DNA of 27,595 nucleotides from Hamiltosporidium magnivora. Lineage: Eukaryota > Microsporidia > Dubosqiidae. Positions 1 through 9,991 of this stretch are shown here, one piece after another (the stretch's first letter is position 1; every line of letters begins with the position of its first letter). Location of the stretch: positions 1 to 27,595 of the forward strand of contig PITI01000052.1 of NCBI GenBank assembly GCA_004325065.1, read 5' to 3'. A model generated the notes under the pieces. That model saw only the letters and a program-made list of their open reading frames with translations. It was not told the origin of the DNA and searched no databases. The translations under genes and the position numbers were made by a program.

Positions 1-202
1 TTTTATGTGGTTATCCTCCCTCCACTAAATATTAGAACTATATTTTTCAAAAGTAGTGGTAATGACAAAGAAATTTAAACGAAAAGAAATTAAAAATAAA
101 GTTTTACCTGTAAATTTACTGTGTAGAAATGGTAGATGTATAGAGTTGGATTATATGTAATAAAGAGTGTTGACATAATGTATCAGGTGTTATTCGTAAT
201 AG

Positions 203-1526
203 TCTGATATTGCAGATGAATTAGAACCTTTATATTTAAGGGGAGTTAGGAATGGTAAGTTTGAAGAGGATATGGTTGTTTATATAATGAGTAATGATAG
301 ATATTTTGAAGCAGCGGTTTATGGAGGGGAAGTATGTAAATATAAGGTGAATATAGGTAATATAGAGGGTAGTGTTAGTATGGGGAAGATTAATAGGAGT
401 AAGGATAAGGATATTAGAGGTAGTAATAAGGGTAAAGGTAAGGATAATACCTTTCTAAATTTCAATACAATTAATAACACCCCTTTAAATATTTATGCTA
501 ATAATAAATCTCCTTTAGTTAATACTACTGATATTTACACCTTTTTAGTTAATAGTACAGATGATAACACGCCGTTAAGTAGCACAGCATATATTAAGGG
601 CCCTTTGATTTATACTACAAATATTAAAACCCCTTTAAGTAACACTACCGATAATAACACCCTTCTTTCCTACTACCCATATTATTAACTCCCCCTTTCC
701 CTCTATTCCATACTCTATTGATAATTTAGAAATCAACAGTAATATTTGTTATAACCGTAACAACAGAAGGGATATGTGTGATAGGTAAGATAAGTGTGAT
801 AATAATAGTAATAGTAAGAATAACGCTATTAAGGATACTGGTAATAATACTATTAATACCAATACCTCCTCCACTAATACTACTATCAATACAAGTACTA
901 CCACTTTCACCAACAATACTAATAATAATAATACTATTACTAAGATATTGCTTAAGAGTGATGATGAAAGTGAAATTAGTAGATATTATGAGGATGATTG
1001 TAGTATAGAAGACTTTGTAAACGAATTGGCAGTATTATCTAAAGAAATAATGAGATGGCTATTGGTTGGTATAAATTATTAAAAAACAATGATTTAGTAT
1101 ATATTTGGAGATTTAAAAATATTATGTGAAGAGGATTGAGACAGTCTCGGATTGACAGTGTTTAGTAGTAGACAGATGAAGGACATGTTATATGGAAGGA
1201 ATGAGCAATGGTAAAAGAAAAGTTTTTATGTGGAAATACAGAGTTTAAAGAATATAGTGATGAGTGTTGTAGATCAGATTTTATTGATTAGGTGGTGTGT
1301 TATATTAATAAGAAGGGGTTAAAGAATAATTGAGAGGATAAACTTTTGAGAGAGGATTTTAGATATGTTGGTGGACTAAAGGGTTGGCTGAGAGTGACTG
1401 GGAAAATATTGGGTTTAGATTTATAAGGGATTGTTTAAGAATATCGTATTTAGAAAAAGTAGGGTATATAAAGGTAGGTTAAGGATGCTCAAGAAAATAA
1501 GGGTAGGATTAAAGGGGTTAAGCTAA
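203..1526 (+). pseudogene. Decayed gene of unknown family with decapeptide repeats and an N/T-rich tract
   Basis: I do not recognise the family. One frame is open from 203 to 688; it has an ATG at 272 but codons continue upstream to a stop at 200, so the ancestral start is lost or further left. It encodes a soluble segment (motifs such as VVYIMSNDRYFEAAVYGGEV), a basic K/G/D linker, and seven ten-residue repeats. A +1 shift near 680 leads into a second frame, open to 1082 with a single TAA at 786. That frame gives an Asn/Thr-rich tract followed by a non-repetitive acidic segment (YYEDDCSIEDFVNELAVLSK). Past 1082, protein-like pieces go on in alternating frames with many stops, ending in a basic tail (RMLKKIRVGLKGLS) at about 1526. 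The pattern is a long gene with low-complexity linkers, broken by several shifts and stops. The breakage is seen directly; that it was one gene is inferred. Confidence 0.55.
452..661 (+). repeat. 30-bp tandem repeat encoding seven decapeptides
   Basis: Seven consecutive 30-base units each encode ten residues of the pattern PLxNTTDxNT (variants include PLSSTAYIKG and PLIYTTNIKT). The phase is exact, with no indel between units, so the array evolved while it was translated. The units differ at many bases, so the array is not recent. It lies inside the broken gene at 203-1526. Confidence 0.8.
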
Positions 1527-1689
1527 GATAGATATATAAAGTTTAGATTAATACTTAATATATATAAATGGATGTAAGGTTTATAAAGGAAATTATGATA
1601 TATAAATAAATTGGTAATTAGTTATTAGTTATTAGGATATAGTATTTAGGATATGCTATTGGGTATTTAGAGGTTCTTTATTAGTTGTT

Positions 1690-3840
1690 TATTAGAGTGT
1701 TAATAACTGGATAACTTGCGGCACTCCAGCCTTTGGCGAACTCGGACCTTCTTAACAACTTTCCTTTATTCTTCTTTATTGTGTACCAAGTTTTTTTATT
1801 GCAATATATTGAGTTTTCTGAGATCCTTTTCCGCCTCATCTAGCCAGCCTTTTTTCGATCTACCTCCTCTTTTCTTACTTATATGGAGATCTAAAAATTT
1901 TGGTAACAGATCCTTCTGTTGGTATTCTTTCTAAGTGCCCTATCTATCTAATTTTTTTCTATTTCATAATTGCGACTAAAATTGTTCTAATACCCAACTT
2001 ATTATTATAAATATTGGGTCGTATATTCTTCTCGGTATCTTTCCTTCCCATATGTCTAGCAGGGCCTCGTCACTTTTTGTCATATCTAATGTTTCGGAAG
2101 CGAAGTACAACGGGTCTAATAATCATCCTATGTATTTGTCTTTTCGTATTTCGATTTAAGAGATTTAACTTCAGTAAGCTTGCAGAGCAAAGTAGGTCTT
2201 GTTGTCTGCTTTTATTCATTCTTTAATCACAAGAACATTTTTATTATCCTCTTTCAAAAGAGATCTGTGGTATTTGAAGCTCGATACTCTTTCAAATATA
2301 TTTGAATCAATTTTTAAAGAGTTCCCTGGTATTTATGGATTGAGGACATGACCATATATTTTGTTTTGTTTTCATTTATTTTCACTCTAACCCTTCGTGA
2401 TTCCGCTTCTAATATTCTTAAAGTTGATTTTATATCTTCTTGTTTTGTTCCGAAGATGGCCAGATCATCTACATATACTATTTACGGTGTCATTTAATTA
2501 AATATTGTACTACCATATTTTTTCCCCAACTTTCAGATTATTCCCTCTAGTAGTAGATTGAACAATGCAGGATAATGTATGAATCTGTCTCAATACCATA
2601 TTAATGTCAAAATCACTAGATAAATTACCTGTTAAGAATATCTTTCTTTTTATTTATATCAGGCGTTTGGATTCAACGAAAAAATTTCATTGAAATTTTA
2701 AAATTTCTGAGTGTTTTATACAAGAATTTCCGATCAATGCTTTAATATGCTATCTTGTAGTCTAAAAAAATATGATGTGTTGGGATTTTGTGTTCATAGC
2801 ATTTTTCAAGTATCATTCATAAAGTAAAAATTTGATCGGTTGTTGATTGGTCTCTTCTGAATGCACATTGATAATCTTTAAGAGCTCTTTCGGCGTATAG
2901 CTCTACTCTTTTTGAAATTATTCTTCTGAGAATTTTGTATCCAATATTCAGAAGATATATTCCCCTATAGTTAGAGCACCGTGTTTTAAGTCGTTTTTTA
3001 TAATAGGAAGTATCAGACAACATTTCACTTACTAGGTATCCTTTCATGGATTCATATTTTTTTGATTAAGTTATAAAGTCGTTCATTAAGGAATCATCCC
3101 TATATTTTAAAAGTTCGGATTTGAGCTTGTCTTATCGAGCGCTTTATTGTTCTTTAGATTCATTATAGCATCTGTTGTCTCCGGAACAGTTGTTTCTCCA
3201 TCTTCAATAAGATCACTATTATTCAACAAATTTCTCGCTCATTATATTGTCTGCTTCATATTTCATTTTACAATTAAGCTGCTTTTCGAAGTATATAACC
3301 TATCCATTTCAGATTTTTTTGGATACGTAAGCAGAAATCCGGCAGTACATTCTACCATCATATTTCGGGCTTGAAAACCTCTTTTCTCGTTCCTTATATT
3401 TTCGTACATTTTACGAATCTCTTTATTTTCAGCCATTTTTTATATTTCCCGAATCTAATGTGCTTCTTTAGCTTTTTTCTTCTTTCTCAAAACATCGGAT
3501 CCTTAAGTCCTTGCTCGGCTGAACTCTCGACGGTGTTTCAGTTTTTTCTCGTAGCTCTTTTAATATAGCCAAATTTTGTTTTTTTGGTAACATCCACTTA
3601 TTCCTGATCATACCAGGTGTCTTTCTTTTTGTGTTTCTTATATCCCAGTACTATATCTGCTTCTTGTTTAATTTATTCCTTAATGCGAACCCAATGTTTA
3701 TCTTACTCATCTGGTAATTCACATGTATCTTCGCTCAAGCATTTATTTCGTTTATTGGCAAATTTCTCTGATATAGATGTCTCGCAAGTTATCGCAATCT
3801 TATCTTTTAGATTTGATTCTTAAAGGTGTTTATAAAGTTT
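1690..3840 (-). pseudogene. Decayed RTE-type non-LTR retrotransposon, 5'-truncated
   Basis: Read on the minus strand, this is a corroded reverse transcriptase in several frames. The order is: remains of the endonuclease/RT linker (about 3840-3370; TWYDQE, SSAEQGLKDPMF), the RT fingers/palm block (3047-2817; NYRGIYLLNIGYKIL and DYQCAFRRDQSTTDQIFTL), a following palm stretch (about 2815-2700; ILEKCYEHKIPTHHIFLDY), the catalytic YVDD box at 2464-2475, a thumb-like part (about 2160-1980; IIRPVVLYASETLDMTKSDE), and a C-terminal tail ending near 1690. The endonuclease domain is essentially absent, as expected for 5' truncation during target-primed insertion. Stops and shifts are frequent, so it is dead. 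The NYRGI...LLNIGYKIL and FRR..STTDQIFTL signatures are those of RTE-like elements common in arthropods. The RT identity is secure; the RTE placement comes from motif memory only. Short plus-strand frames over this stretch are antisense shadows. Confidence 0.85.
2464..2475 (-). other. Reverse transcriptase YVDD catalytic box
   Basis: Minus-strand codons tat-gta-gat-gat encode YVDD, flanked by V upstream and LAIFGTKQED downstream. This is the metal-binding active-site loop of the retrotransposon RT. It shows that this short part of the dead element is still in register. Confidence 0.85.
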
Positions 3841-4158
3841 TTACAATAAGGCTTTTCCTAAAAGTTATTTAATTATTAAGTTTTTTTGATTATAATTTAG
3901 TGTATTTGACAGGTCATTCAATTTACTTATGTTTATTTTTCTTTTAAAATTATGCATGGGTTATAAATATTAGAAGAGTAATTAGAATATTGTGAGTTAC
4001 TTATTATAAGATGTATATTAGAATATTTATTTATACAGGAATAGAGGTATTGATAAATTGTATAGTACACATTTTAAAATGTATCTTCAAATACTATAAA
4101 AAATAGAAGAATATAAAAAAATAAATGCTCATATAGTACTTATTATAAGATATATCTT
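3841..4158. other. Spacer between the retroelement remnant and a tandem array
   Basis: This is A/T-rich sequence with no coding frame I can support. Endonuclease-like codons of the neighbouring retrotransposon are not readable beyond about 3840. Confidence 0.5.
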
Positions 4159-4375
4159 AAAGGACTACAAATACCCATGAATGTAGAGGCATATATATAG
4201 AATTTATAGTTATTATCATATGATGTATCACAAAGGACTACAAATACCTATGAATGTAGAGGCATATATAGAATTTATAGTTATTATCATATTATGTATA
4301 TTAAAGGACTACAAATACCCATGAATGTAGAGGCATATATACATAGAATTTATATATTATCATATGATGTATCTT
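4159..4375. repeat. Three-copy tandem repeat, unit 71-73 bp
   Basis: Three adjacent units start at 4159, 4232 and 4303, each opening with aaaggactacaaatacc and containing gaatgtagaggcatatat. They are nearly identical and differ mainly by small AT-dinucleotide indels (a 2-bp loss in unit 2; a catata variant in unit 3). A degenerate trace of the unit's end (ataagatatatctt) precedes unit 1. No coding frame runs through it. The high identity in a decayed neighbourhood points to recent duplication. Confidence 0.9.
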
Positions 4376-4744
4376 AAAATATAATTATTTATATTAAAAA
4401 TATACTTAAATATTGGGTTTTCTTTATTCATAATCTTAAAGTTTCGTTATGTTTAAAGAACAACCATTTGCATTAAAAGGAGCAATAATATATGGTTCTT
4501 TTGATTATTTAACTGTATGGAAATATTATATTCTTAACTACCATTGGTTTTCTTATTTTTTAATTTTATTAATACTATTTGTGTATTACTTGTGATTAAA
4601 AATTCAGGTTTTTTTTAAAAATAAAAGAATAAAATATAATAATTAGAAGTATTATAAAAAAAAGGTATTTTTAGAGTAGAAATTTATTGAAATTTAATAA
4701 TTAAATGAATATATATGTGATGAAGAGGTATTATCAGATTATAA
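4376..4744. other. A/T-rich spacer without genes
   Basis: I see no supportable gene here. The stretch contains A/T runs only and lies between two tandem arrays. Confidence 0.5.
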
Positions 4745-4850
4745 ATATCAGTTATTATTGTGGTTATAATTAATATATCAGTTATTATTGTGTTTATAAC
4801 ATATTATATCAGTTATTATTATACGATTATATCAGTTATGTTATTATGAC
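4745..4850. repeat. Short degenerate tandem repeat around atatcagttattatt
   Basis: The phrase atatcagttattatt recurs at about 4745, 4775, 4806 and, degenerated, 4830, giving a 24-31 bp period. The later units are shortened. It is non-coding, in the 3' flank of the convergent minus-strand gene at 5119. Confidence 0.7.
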
Positions 4851-5118
4851 AGTTTTTTTTGGTATTTCTAATATTCTATGAAATAGAAGTTTGAAATAAT
4901 AATTTATTAAAAATATTTTGAATGATTGATATAAATTATTGTTAAATTACAAAATAGAGGAAGAAAATAAGAAAACAAAATTAAATTTTCTATTTTAAAA
5001 TTTTAATGATTTAGTTTCGTTAAAAAGACAGAATATTAAATTTAAAATTCAAAATTCTAATAATTTATATTTCTAATCACTAAATACAACTATATACTAG
5101 TAAATACTCTAAGTTAAA

Positions 5119-6588
5119 TTATATTTTTGCCCATTCAGGTAATTCACATTCATAGGTATTACCGTTAAATACATATTTATATGCATGTAAGCATATGTAC
5201 TCATTATAATTTCTAAAACTTTTACTTTTTATTCCTTTACAATTATTGATAGCAAAACGGTATTTAGAATGTGTTTGTGTGTGGTTAAGAGGTGTAAAAC
5301 AACCAAAAGAGATATCATTGGATTCGTTTGGTATTTGGTGGTATCCATATTTAATATCATTAATAATAGGAAATCCTATACTACTGAGATGTGCACGTAT
5401 TTGATGAGGTCTTCCTGTTACAGGCATACATTCTATCAAAGAATATTCTTTATTTCTTTTTAAACAATAAAAATCTGTAAAACTTTCTTTTCCTTGTTCA
5501 TCTACAAAACTCTTTTTTCCTTTTACGAATTTAAGTTTTTTATTTACAGATATTTTATTTGGAAAATTTCCTTTAACTAAAGCTACATAAAATTTTTTTG
5601 TTGAAGAATTTTTTATTATTTTGTGGTATTTTTGACTGTTAAGAAAAGCAATAATTAATATTCCTGAAACTGGTAAATCTAATCTGTTTATACAACTTAA
5701 AGTTATTTTTGGATTGAAAGTGGCAAAGTTGAAATTTAAGAGCAACGGAAAGTCTTTCTCTAGGAATTTTTGGTTTGTATTGTTTATTGAAGATTCAGAA
5801 TTGTTAATTTTAATATCCTTCTTCTCAAGGAAAATATGGTCTGTTTCATTCATTAGAGATTCGGAATTATTGGTGTTAATATCCTTTGTATATATTGAAT
5901 AATTCTCTTTCGTATTAAAATTCTGGTTTGTATTGTCAGTTGAAGCGAAAGAATCATTGGTTTTAATATCCTTTGTATTTATTGAATAATTATCTTTGTC
6001 CTTAAAATTCTGGTTTGTATTGTCCGTTGAAGAGAAAGAATTTTTAATATTATTTTCGTTTGTTTCAATTAAATAATTCTCTTTCATATATAAATTCTGG
6101 TTTGTATTGTCCGTTGAAGATTCAGAATCGTTGGTTTTATTTTTGTTTTTGTCAATTAAATAATTCCTTTTCTCATTAAAAGATTGAAATTCTTTATTGA
6201 AGAACTCTGAATTATTAAATATTTCAAAATATACAAATTGTTTTAAACTTTGTGAAACACTACAATGAAAATATTCAGTCGTAGGATGACAAGGAACACC
6301 AAACGGTTTCTCTAAAACAAGATATTCTGATTCGATTTTTATTATTTTTAATTGTTTTGGTAATGGTTCGTGTATATGAACTGTATGGTATAAAATATCG
6401 TTAGAAGATAATATTTTATCTGGATTTGTTGGTTGATCATTTATTGTAATTGCTTGTGATATAATTGCATTTGTGTAATATGAAGGTGGTCGGTGTGTAA
6501 ATTCTGAGCTGAGTGCTTCTTGTAATGGCTTGTTGAGCCAACGTCCTTTTATATGCGATTTATATGTGTGAAAATATGAAACTGACAT
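5119..6588 (-). CDS. RluA-family tRNA pseudouridine synthase, Pus8/Pus9 (RIB2-type) group
   Basis: 489 residues, predicted to isomerise a uridine in tRNA; in yeast the closest group, Pus8/Pus9, makes pseudouridine 32 in the anticodon stem-loop. The N-terminus (about 10-75; KGRWLNKPLQEALSSEF, DILYHTVHIHEP) matches the S4-like RNA-binding lead of that group. The catalytic domain opens with LEKPFGVPCHPT (92-103). The active-site loop is NRLDLPVSG (301-309) with the catalytic Asp at 304; the Asn before RLD instead of His is typical of Pus9-like enzymes. Later come KFYVALVKGNFP (332-343) and GRPHQIRAHL (392-401). Residues 138-276 are a low-complexity tandem-repeat insert within the domain, between the HPT motif and the active-site loop, which makes the protein longer than its core requires. 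There is no deaminase domain as in yeast Rib2. The ATG follows CCCCTTTTCAAA, which supports this start. The fold is certain; position 32 is inferred from family. Confidence 0.93.
   Translation of the reverse strand: MSVSYFHTYKSHIKGRWLNKPLQEALSSEFTHRPPSYYTNAIISQAITINDQPTNPDKILSSNDILYHTVHIHEPLPKQLKIIKIESEYLVLEKPFGVPCHPTTEYFHCSVSQSLKQFVYFEIFNNSEFFNKEFQSFNEKRNYLIDKNKNKTNDSESSTDNTNQNLYMKENYLIETNENNIKNSFSSTDNTNQNFKDKDNYSINTKDIKTNDSFASTDNTNQNFNTKENYSIYTKDINTNNSESLMNETDHIFLEKKDIKINNSESSINNTNQKFLEKDFPLLLNFNFATFNPKITLSCINRLDLPVSGILIIAFLNSQKYHKIIKNSSTKKFYVALVKGNFPNKISVNKKLKFVKGKKSFVDEQGKESFTDFYCLKRNKEYSLIECMPVTGRPHQIRAHLSSIGFPIINDIKYGYHQIPNESNDISFGCFTPLNHTQTHSKYRFAINNCKGIKSKSFRNYNEYICLHAYKYVFNGNTYECELPEWAKI
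5761..6177 (-). repeat. In-frame tandem repeat (about 28 residues, five units) inside the pseudouridine synthase
   Basis: It encodes residues 138-276. Five units share the layout (K)ENYSI-x-TKDI-x-TNNSESSTDNTNQNF. The block STDNTNQN is identical in three units, while the fourth (LMNETDHIF) and fifth (shortened, INNTNQKF) have diverged. The insert is Asn/Ser/Thr/Lys-rich and hydrophilic, so it is probably a disordered surface loop. Exact multiples of three in every unit show that it expanded under reading-frame constraint. Confidence 0.9.
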
Positions 6589-6596
6589 TTTGAAAA

Positions 6597-6600
6597 GGGG
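6597..6600 (-). promoter_or_regulatory. CCCC start-proximal motif of the pseudouridine synthase gene
   Basis: On the minus strand CCCC lies at -9 to -12 from the ATG in an otherwise C-poor flank. CCC-like signals just upstream of start codons have been described in microsporidian genes and linked to very short 5' leaders. The assignment here is by resemblance. Confidence 0.45.
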
Positions 6601-6935
6601 AATCCGAAATTATAAAAACAAAATAGAAATAATAAAAAGAAATAGAAGAGGCAGAAGAAAAATATAAATAGAAAGAAATATATTTAAAGAAACATTGGAA
6701 AGAAATAAGAAAACTAGAAATAAGGGAAAGACACGAGGAAGAAATATATATTTAAAGAAACATAGGAAAGAAATATAAATATTAGAAAAAAATAAGAAAA
6801 CTAGAAAAAAATTAAGAAAAATTGAAATGAGAGAAAGAAATTTATTTTATAGAAATATTAGAAAGAAATACGAATATAAGAAATAATACGAATATAAGAG
6901 AAATAATTATATTTAAAGAAATAAAAAATTTGAAA
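6601..6935. repeat. Polypurine (A/G) tract with internal near-repeats
   Basis: The plus strand is almost entirely A and G with scattered T and very little C for about 330 bases. The phrases tatttaaagaaaca, ggaaagaaat and ataagaaaactagaaa recur (for example near 6675-6720 and 6750-6805), suggesting an ageing duplication. It sits directly upstream of the start of the minus-strand pseudouridine synthase, so on that gene's sense strand it is a polypyrimidine leader/promoter region. Confidence 0.65.
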
Positions 6936-8803
6936 AATAATTCATATTTAATACTGAGAGTTATATGATTAGTTAGTTATTTTTAAGTTTTTGTCAACAT
7001 TTTTTCTTTATATTTGAGATTTTCATAGATTTCGAAGTCAATTTTTTGATTCTGTTTGTTGGATTCACAGTTTGGTTTTTTGTTTGGATTACAAATATTC
7101 CTCGGTCTAGTATATGTTTAGAGATATATTGTTCTTGTTTTCAGCTTCATATAAATAAGATAATATCTTATTCTCATAGAGATTTGTCTCGATTCAAATC
7201 CAAAATTATTTTTTTTTACTACGATTGATTGTATATATTTAGTCTGGTATTTGGTAATATATAAGGTACGGTTTGTGATATTTCATTATGAAGAAATTAA
7301 AAATTATAATAAATTTGATTTTCTAATTACAAAATAAGTATTAAACTCAAATTATTGTCAAAAAGTCCATTTCTCTTTGATTTTTCAGATTCGAAGATAT
7401 TAAAATAGTTATTAGATTATTTTAACTATAATAGTTTTAATATTATTCATTTTCCTATTTCAATTAAATATGTCTGGTTCTTTTATTCCGAATTCTACAT
7501 AATTTCTATTTCGTTTCTGTCTCTAAAAATTTTATTAAAAACGTATTTTTCTAACTGGAATTAAATCTTTAGTGATTAATAAAATTACAAATTAAATCTT
7601 AAAAATATTATAAATTTAGAAGTCATTTAAAACCATTATAAACGTATTAACCAAGTATGCATTTTATCGACAAAATAGCTGTATATTCTAAGGTTTTATC
7701 TTATGTCTTTTAGTTTTTTCATACAGTATGATTATATGAAAGAAGTAAATGAAACTATATTATTTCAATATTATAAATATATTCGATTATTTAACATCAA
7801 GTACTAGTATTATTTTAAATAATTAGAACTCTATTGGATATTGGATACCTCTTTATAAATATTTACCTAAATAATAGATATACTTTTTATAAAATGAAGT
7901 TCTAGGTTAATTCAACTTACTTATACAATAAATATGAATTTGAATCTTTTGATTTATATATTTATTTATTCAAAAAAACAGGTGAAAAGGAGTTTTGAAA
8001 TCAAATAGAAAGATAAACTCAAATCTGAAATTCCGAATAATATTTTAAGAAATATGTTTAATAAAATTATAAATGATTTCCTTTGTACTACTTAACCAAA
8101 AATGAGTAATGATGTGATCAATTACACAAAATAGTATTTGTAGATTTAGTATCAAATAATTATAATTTTCTTGCAATGAGATCTGGAATAGAAAATATAC
8201 AATTTGGTACTTAAATGTTATAATCTAACTTTATATTAATCATCAATCCTCAAAAAAGTATTCTATAGAATGTCTGATTTTATTCTTATGTTTAAAAGTA
8301 AAACAAGAATATATTTTTATAGTTATTAGATACATCAGTAATACTATGTAAAGATTTTATTAACCAATAATAGAAACGGAAATTATAAAAAGGATTCAGT
8401 AAATTTCGAGGAATGAAATGCCTTTTATTAAGAAAGTGCACACCAAGATCAAGAAATATCAATGTCTAAACATTATTTAAAATTTTAAACCGTAAAAAAA
8501 CACGAAATTATCAACTATAAGTTAAAGATATAAAAAAATTCTATTTTTGAATGAATCAGATGAAAAATTAAATTTTACCTAAATATTTTTATTTTCTATT
8601 TGATGGATTACTAAGAAAAAGACATATTCGTTATATAATCGACAAAAAATACTTAATTTTATATTTCTTTTATATTTTAATTTTTATTGTATTTCCCAAA
8701 ATTTTCTAATGAAAAATTATTTTGAATTTACATTTTAGTTAAATTGTATTTAATTTACCAAAATATCTTTTTTTTTAAAAAATAGAAATTAATTAATAAT
8801 AAA
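6936..8803. other. Long A/T-rich divergent intergenic region, no gene seen
   Basis: It lies between the divergent pseudouridine synthase and GWT1 genes. I find no conserved protein motif on either strand; the 60-residue frame at 7046-7228 is hydrophobic with no family signature. It presumably contains the promoters of both genes, but I recognise nothing except the CCC motif at 8804. Confidence 0.5.
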
Positions 8804-8806
8804 CCC
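8804..8806 (+). promoter_or_regulatory. CCC start-proximal motif of GWT1
   Basis: CCC at -7 to -9 from the ATG (aaacccttataaatgg). It is analogous in position to the CCCC before the pseudouridine synthase start and is the only C run in this flank. Confidence 0.45.
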
Positions 8807-8812
8807 TTATAA

Positions 8813-9991
8813 ATGGATCGTTCTACAGAAACAGAATTATTTCTTGTTACAAGTATATCCTATACATCTATGTTGGCTTATAAGTGTATGAATATTCAGA
8901 ATTCATTGGCTTTGGAATTGATATTTTGGATTTTACCACAATATATTGCTATCTGTTATCCTGATTGGATAGTATATTTATATATCATGCTTATCTGTAT
9001 AATATTTTTGAAACGTAAAAATTTATTTCTAAAGTATAAAGAAGAACCAATAAAGAATTATTATCCTATTTTGGATTCTTATAGGGCGTATTTGATGCTG
9101 ATGGTTGTTATTTCAATATTTGCTGTTGATTTCAATTTTTATCCAGAGAGATTTAAAAAAAGTTCATTTTTTGGACTAACTTTGATGGATGTAGGAATTG
9201 GATCGTTTTTATTTAATTCGGGTGCAATGTCCGTCAAAATGAGTCGAAGTAAGTTGATATTTAATAGTTTGATAATGATAGGCTTAGGGTTTGTAAGACT
9301 TTTTACTATTTTGTATTTTAATTATACAGTAGATATTACAGAATATGGATATCACATGAACTTCTATTTTATTCTCGGAGCAGTATATTTGATATATGGA
9401 ATAATTAGAAGTAAGTATAATTTTAAGATTGCTTTGCTTCTAACTGTAATATATGAATATTTTTTACGAGTAAAAAATCAAGATGTTTTTATTTTTTCCG
9501 AATATAGAAATAGTTTATTTTTAAAGAACAAAGAAGGTATATATTCTATCCTACCATCTTTAACCATTTTTATGTTTTCCAGTGAATTTGGTAATATTGG
9601 ATTCAGTAAAGATAGTAACAAAGAAAAATATATGAAAATACTAGGTATGTCTTGTATGTTTTTGTTTATATATTATATTTCCAATGGATATATGATTGCA
9701 TCTCGTAGATTAGGAAATCTTACTTATGTTTCTTGGATAGTTGGACTACATTCTTTACATTTATTTCTGAGTTTAACAGTAACTGCATTTGTAAGCTTCA
9801 AACCTTTACGATTACATGTCTGGGTTAGTAAGAATATGCTTACCTTGTTTTTATTTAGCAATATACTCGTTTTGATTGGAAATCTTTTATTTGACTGGAA
9901 AAAGATTAATGAAATGCTAGGAAATATTGTAAATATCAGTTATATATTCATATCAATTATAATTCCATATATATTTACAAAAAATAAATAA
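8813..9991 (+). CDS. GWT1: GPI-anchor inositol acyltransferase, Gwt1/PIG-W
   Basis: 392-residue multi-pass membrane protein, predicted to transfer an acyl group from acyl-CoA to the inositol of GlcN-PI in the ER during GPI-anchor synthesis. The family block is clear at 91-140: RAYLMLMVVISIFAVDF with its invariant Asp 105, then YPERF and GLTLMDVGIGSFLFNSG. Further Gwt1 hallmarks are EYGYHMNFYF (177-186), NKEGIYS (239-245) and ASRRLGNLTYVSW (296-308). Hydrophobic segments occur along the whole length, consistent with roughly ten or more membrane spans. Yeast Gwt1 is longer (about 490 residues), so loops are trimmed, as is common in microsporidia. The first ATG after the CCC motif is used. The stop lies inside AATAAATAAA. 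The gene is intact and alone; neighbours on both sides are transcribed the other way or are repeats. Confidence 0.93.
   Translation: MDRSTETELFLVTSISYTSMLAYKCMNIQNSLALELIFWILPQYIAICYPDWIVYLYIMLICIIFLKRKNLFLKYKEEPIKNYYPILDSYRAYLMLMVVISIFAVDFNFYPERFKKSSFFGLTLMDVGIGSFLFNSGAMSVKMSRSKLIFNSLIMIGLGFVRLFTILYFNYTVDITEYGYHMNFYFILGAVYLIYGIIRSKYNFKIALLLTVIYEYFLRVKNQDVFIFSEYRNSLFLKNKEGIYSILPSLTIFMFSSEFGNIGFSKDSNKEKYMKILGMSCMFLFIYYISNGYMIASRRLGNLTYVSWIVGLHSLHLFLSLTVTAFVSFKPLRLHVWVSKNMLTLFLFSNILVLIGNLLFDWKKINEMLGNIVNISYIFISIIIPYIFTKNK

Noticed and set aside
778..1008. 76-codon plus frame rich in Ile/Leu/Pro
   Set aside because: It is the neighbouring frame of the Asn/Thr-rich tract; the frame giving N/T followed by the acidic segment fits the coding sequence better.
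1716..3823. Several plus-strand frames (1716-1934, 2014-2226, 3147-3374, 3371-3568, 3617-3823)
   Set aside because: They are antisense to the minus-strand retrotransposon remnant and show only Phe/Ser/Leu-rich shadow composition.
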